A DNA stretch of 7,329 nt, taken from contig NZ_CAXRBQ010000041.1 in assembly GCF_964228735.1 (NCBI RefSeq), forward strand, positions 1 through 7,329, given 5' to 3'. The stretch is from Pontibacterium sp964228735 (GTDB lineage Bacteria; Pseudomonadota; Gammaproteobacteria; Pseudomonadales; Balneatricaceae). The notes beneath the pieces were generated by a model. The model was not told where the DNA came from and ran no database searches. It saw only the letters and a list, made by a program, of their open reading frames with translations. How positions within the stretch are numbered: position 1 is the stretch's first letter; the number at the start of each line of letters is the position of its first letter. Below, piece after piece: positions 4,790 to 7,329 of the stretch. The position numbers and the translations under genes are program-made.

Positions 4790-6076
4790 TTAAACGCGTT
4801 CGGTATCAAAGAAACGGCGCATTACACGAGACAGGTTATAGGCATCCTGGCTGCCTGCCAACTCTCGAATGGAGTGCATTCCAAACTGTGGCACACCGAT
4901 ATCCAATGTACGCACACCAATCTCAGCGGCAGTGATCGGCCCGATGGTGCTACCACACGCCATATCGGAGCGCACCACAAACGCCTGTACCGGCACCTCT
5001 TCCTGCTCCGCCAAATGACGGTACAGAGTGCTGGTTTCACTGTTGGTGGCGTATCGCTGATTTGCGTTGATCTTGATAACCGCGCCGTCATTGATGATCG
5101 GGCCGTGGTTGCCATCATGCTTGTCGGAGAAGTTCGGGTGCACACCATGAGCGTTATCGGCAGAGATCATCACCGAACGGGACAACGCACGGTTACGTGC
5201 TTCAGCATCTGGCACGATTCGCTCCAGCAACTGCTTCAACATCGGCCCCTGTGCACCGGCAGCGGACATGCTGCCCACCTCTTCGTGGTCGTTGCAGACC
5301 AACAGCGCCCCTTGATCCATATCGCTGTTCAGCAGTGCATCAAGACCAATAAAGCAGCTCAACAGGTTATCCAGTCGCGCGGAGGCAATAAACTCATCGT
5401 TCAGACCTACAAAACCCGGCTTCTGGGTGTCGTAGAAGCACAGTTCGTAATCGAACACCTGCGCCACATCACTCACACCGTCCTTTTTAAGCTGAGTTTT
5501 CAGCAATTCGCGGAAGTCCGGTTTTTCCTCAGTCTGCCCTAGAATCGGCGGCAGATAGGTTTGCGCATTGATGCTGCGCTCTTTGTTGGCTTCGCGGTCC
5601 AAGTGGATCGCCAAGCTCGGAATAATCGCCACCGCCTTTTTGAAGTCGATCAGTGCATCCGCCAGTTCACCACCCTGGGTACGGTAGCTCACACGGCCCG
5701 CAATCGACAGATCACGGTCAAACCAAGGGTTCAGCAACACTCCGCCATAAACTTCTACACCCAACTGGAAGTAGCCGTTATTGTGCATCTCTGGTGTTGG
5801 TTTCACTTTCAGGCATGGGGAGGCGGTGTGCGCCCCCCCCATACGGAAGCCACTCTCCTCAGCAGCCCCCTTAGGCATCACCCAGGCAATAATGGAAGAA
5901 CCATTACGCACCACGTAGTAACGACCACCTGCTTCTACACTCCAGCTGTCACCTTCCTGCAATGCTTTGAAGCCTGCAGCTGAAAGACGGCTCTCCATCG
6001 CTTTTACCGCATGAAACGGCGTGGTGGATTCAGACAGAAACTCTACCAACGACTCATTAAATTGCGCCTGACTCAT
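4790..6076 (-). CDS. apeB: M18 family metalloaminopeptidase with HTASP instead of HTDSP
   Basis: This is a 428-residue M18 (aspartyl aminopeptidase-like) enzyme, expected to be cytoplasmic, dinuclear-zinc and dodecameric as in the family. Expected metal-site residues are His83 (GAHTASP), Asp236 (ARLDN), the DHEEVGS pair Glu265/Glu266, Asp307 (SADNAHGVHP) and His401 (GMHSIRE). INAQ, RYATNSET and DMACGSTIGP blocks also match ApeB. The odd point is Ala85 (codon GCC, 5822-5824) where the family has Asp in the HxD motif. A tract of eight G on the coding strand (5833-5840) lies just before this motif. The ATG at 6076 is chosen because GGAG (6084-6087) sits 7 bases upstream and homology begins here; an in-frame ATG at 6118 lies inside the preceding gene. 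It forms an operon with the FKBP gene, with 4 bp between. Confidence 0.95.
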   Translation of the reverse strand: MSQAQFNESLVEFLSESTTPFHAVKAMESRLSAAGFKALQEGDSWSVEAGGRYYVVRNGSSIIAWVMPKGAAEESGFRMGGAHTASPCLKVKPTPEMHNNGYFQLGVEVYGGVLLNPWFDRDLSIAGRVSYRTQGGELADALIDFKKAVAIIPSLAIHLDREANKERSINAQTYLPPILGQTEEKPDFRELLKTQLKKDGVSDVAQVFDYELCFYDTQKPGFVGLNDEFIASARLDNLLSCFIGLDALLNSDMDQGALLVCNDHEEVGSMSAAGAQGPMLKQLLERIVPDAEARNRALSRSVMISADNAHGVHPNFSDKHDGNHGPIINDGAVIKINANQRYATNSETSTLYRHLAEQEEVPVQAFVVRSDMACGSTIGPITAAEIGVRTLDIGVPQFGMHSIRELAGSQDAYNLSRVMRRFFDTERV

Positions 6077-6080
6077 CACA

Positions 6081-6596
6081 TTACTCCGCAACAGGTTCTT
6101 TAATTTCCAGCAACTCAATCTTAAAGATCAGCGCTGAGTTTGCCGGGATAGTTGGATTTGGACTGGTCGCACCGTAGGCCAGGTCGGCCGGCACGTAGAT
6201 ATTCCAGATACCACCTTCCTTCATTTTAGGCAGTGCTTCTTTCCAGCCGCGAATCACACTCTTCAACGGAAACTCAGATGGCTTGCCCCGTTTGTAGGAG
6301 CTATCAAATACCACATCATCAACCCGCTTACCTTCGTAGTTCACCACAACGGTATCCTGCATACGTGGAGAACGACCGGTACCGGCCTGTACGATCTCGT
6401 ACTGCACGCCCGACGGCATTGTGCTTACACCTTCGCGCTTGGCATTCTCTGCCAGAAACGCTTCACCCTGCTTGCGGGTTTCGTCGTTTAGCGCCTTATC
6501 GATCAGCTCCGCACGGAAGCGCTTCTCTTCTTCACTCTCGCTACACCCCGTCACCAGCAGCGCAGACACCAGAACCAAGCCGAACAGTCTTTTCAT
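6081..6596 (-). CDS. FKBP-type peptidyl-prolyl cis-trans isomerase lipoprotein
   Basis: This is a 171-residue envelope prolyl isomerase. The N-terminus is a lipoprotein signal: Lys2-Arg3, a hydrophobic core, then lipobox LVTGC with Cys18 as the expected lipidated residue. Ser follows the Cys, so the Asp+2 inner-membrane retention signal is absent and outer-membrane sorting is likely. A charged helical linker (about 19-60) precedes one FKBP domain (about 61-165). The FK506-pocket residues known from FKBP12 are present: Tyr87, Phe97-Asp98, Val114-Ile115, Trp118, Tyr141 and Phe158, so the fold should be active. The ATG at 6596 is preferred over an in-frame GTG at 6602 because AGG (6606-6608) is 9 bases from the ATG but only 3 from the GTG. 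It is shorter at the N-terminus than FkpA/Mip dimers. apeB follows 4 bp after the stop. Confidence 0.93.
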   Translation of the reverse strand: MKRLFGLVLVSALLVTGCSESEEEKRFRAELIDKALNDETRKQGEAFLAENAKREGVSTMPSGVQYEIVQAGTGRSPRMQDTVVVNYEGKRVDDVVFDSSYKRGKPSEFPLKSVIRGWKEALPKMKEGGIWNIYVPADLAYGATSPNPTIPANSALIFKIELLEIKEPVAE

Positions 6597-6638
6597 ATTC
6601 ACAAACCTAACAACGGAATCCGTCCTAATAACTGCTTG

Positions 6639-6667
6639 ATTTTACAACAGCTGGCCCCATGTCTAAA
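6639..6667 (-). promoter_or_regulatory. Candidate sigma-70 promoter for the FKBP lipoprotein-apeB operon
   Basis: On the minus strand, TTTAGA (6662-6667) and TAAAAT (6639-6644) are separated by 17 bases. That is 4 of 6 and 5 of 6 matches to TTGACA and TATAAT with ideal spacing. Transcription would begin near 6632, giving a leader of about 35 bases before the ATG at 6596. Confidence 0.5.
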
Positions 6668-6743
6668 CTCAGGAATGATTTGAGATTCTACGAACAATGC
6701 CGTGTTGCTCGTTTGCTGAGAAATATCCCTTAAAATCGTGATG

Positions 6744-6771
6744 GAACTCAGCTCTGTTTACTCATGTCATA
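6744..6771 (+). promoter_or_regulatory. Candidate sigma-E/AlgU-type promoter for prc
   Basis: GAACTC (6744-6749, preceded by G) and TCATA (6767-6771) are 17 bases apart. The known sigma-E/AlgU pattern is GAACTT, 16-17 bases, then TCTGA. The -35 matches at 5 of 6 positions and the -10 at 3 of 5. The implied start near 6778 leaves about 35 bases before the prc ATG. I found no good sigma-70 pair on this strand; TAAAAT at 6731-6736 has no -35 at proper spacing. Confidence 0.38.
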
Positions 6772-6812
6772 CAGAACAACAATGTAACCGGTGTATCGGG
6801 TGTATCTACAGT

Positions 6813-7329
6813 ATGATGCGTAAAACGCTCTCCAGGCTTATAGCAGCCGTAAGTTTCTCTGCTCTTGTTCCTTTCTATACCGCATCGGCACTGACCGAGG
6901 GTCCACTGCGAGCCGAACCGGACCACAAGAACACCATCGTCGAGATCATGGAGTCCCTTAAGCTTGGTCACTATAAACAGATGACCGTCGACGATGCCCT
7001 GTCTAGCAAGCTACTGGACAAGTATCTGGATGACCTGGACCCGTCTCGCAGCTATTTTTATGCTAGCGATGTCGACAGTTTCCAGCGTTTTCGCACCCAA
7101 CTGGACGATGATCTGCTCGACGGTGATCTGACCGCCGCATACGAGATTTTCAACACCTACCAGGCCCGCAACCGCGAGCGCCTGACCTACGCGCTTGATC
7201 TGCTGGAAAACGGTTTCGCTTTTAATTTTGAGCGCGATGAAACACTGGAAGCAGACCGCTCTGAATCCGCTTGGATGCAGGATCGCACCGCCATGAACGA
7301 CTTGTGGCGTAAACGAATCAAAAGCGCAC
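6813..7329 (+). CDS. prc: Tail-specific (C-terminal processing) periplasmic protease Prc, 3'-truncated by window edge
   Basis: These are the first 172 codons of a Prc/Tsp protease, open to the right edge. Residues 1-26 form a signal peptide (MMRKTLSR, hydrophobic core, then TASA), so the product is periplasmic. The rest is the Prc N-terminal domain: GHYKQMTVDDALSSKLLDKY, YLDDLDPSRSYFYASDV, QLDDDLLDGDLTAAYEIFN, RERLTYALDLL and DRSESAWMQD, which line up with E. coli Prc as I remember it. The PDZ domain and the Ser-Lys catalytic core lie beyond the window, so activity cannot be judged. Prc trims or degrades envelope proteins from their C-termini. Two adjacent ATGs (6813 and 6816) could start it; the ribosome binding site is weak (GGGTG near 6798-6802). 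It is divergent from the FKBP lipoprotein gene. Confidence 0.93.
   Translation, partial: MMRKTLSRLIAAVSFSALVPFYTASALTEGPLRAEPDHKNTIVEIMESLKLGHYKQMTVDDALSSKLLDKYLDDLDPSRSYFYASDVDSFQRFRTQLDDDLLDGDLTAAYEIFNTYQARNRERLTYALDLLENGFAFNFERDETLEADRSESAWMQDRTAMNDLWRKRIKSA

Noticed and set aside
4787..5542. A 251-codon open frame on the plus strand opposite apeB
   Set aside because: Antisense to well-conserved M18 motifs, no ribosome binding site and no recognisable domain.
6077..6118. An upstream in-frame ATG adding 14 residues to ApeB
   Set aside because: It lies inside the FKBP coding region without a ribosome binding site; GGAG is correctly placed for the ATG at 6076, where family similarity begins.
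6597..6602. A GTG start two codons before the FKBP lipoprotein ATG
   Set aside because: The AGG ribosome binding element is only 3 bases from the GTG but 9 from the ATG at 6596, which also gives a usual lipoprotein signal.
6762..6971. A 69-codon open frame on the minus strand opposite the prc start
   Set aside because: It overlaps the prc signal peptide and N-terminal domain, which have clear family similarity; the antisense translation has none.

Overview
The window looks like ordinary chromosomal DNA from a gammaproteobacterium of moderate GC content, most likely a marine or aquatic genus of the Oceanospirillales type. This is inferred from the protein families present (AtoDA and ScoAB CoA-transferases, a periplasmic Lig E-type DNA ligase, M18 aminopeptidase ApeB, an FKBP lipoprotein and Prc) and from REP-like intergenic repeats. 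No species can be named from the sequence alone.

Left part (1-3106), plus strand: two complete or partial two-subunit CoA-transferases lie in tandem. First comes the 3' part of an atoD-like gene overlapping an atoA-like gene (acetate:acetoacetyl-CoA transferase type). A 458-bp AT-rich gap with several hairpins and palindromes follows, and then scoA-scoB (succinyl-CoA:3-ketoacid CoA-transferase type), closed by a strong intrinsic terminator. Both enzymes would activate acetoacetate to acetoacetyl-CoA, one using acetyl-CoA and the other succinyl-CoA as donor. The window therefore holds a ketone-body / short-chain-acid / polyhydroxybutyrate-type assimilation locus. scoAB has a much more biased, high-expression codon usage than atoDA.

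Middle part (3105-4721), minus strand: a stand-alone cyclic-nucleotide-binding-domain protein with a degenerate ligand pocket and no DNA-binding domain converges on scoB. It is separated from a secreted minimal ATP-dependent DNA ligase (Lig E) by about 270 bp carrying two inverted-repeat elements. Each element starts with GTAG and ends with CTAC, like paired REP elements.

Right part (4790-6596), minus strand: an FKBP-type prolyl isomerase lipoprotein gene is followed after 4 bp by the M18 aminopeptidase gene apeB, an evident operon. ApeB carries an Ala in place of the conserved Asp of its HTDSP motif. Divergent from the lipoprotein gene, the first 172 codons of prc (tail-specific periplasmic protease) run off the right edge. 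The shared 200-bp spacer holds a sigma-70-like promoter toward the lipoprotein and a sigma-E/AlgU-like promoter toward prc, which would fit an envelope protein quality-control theme.

I see no rRNA, tRNA, CRISPR array, insertion sequence or phage gene, and no gene cluster that suggests a new defence or mobile system. The points most worth checking are the ApeB active-site substitution beside a G8 tract, the REP-like doublets, the operator-like palindrome before scoA, and the degenerate cNMP-domain protein.
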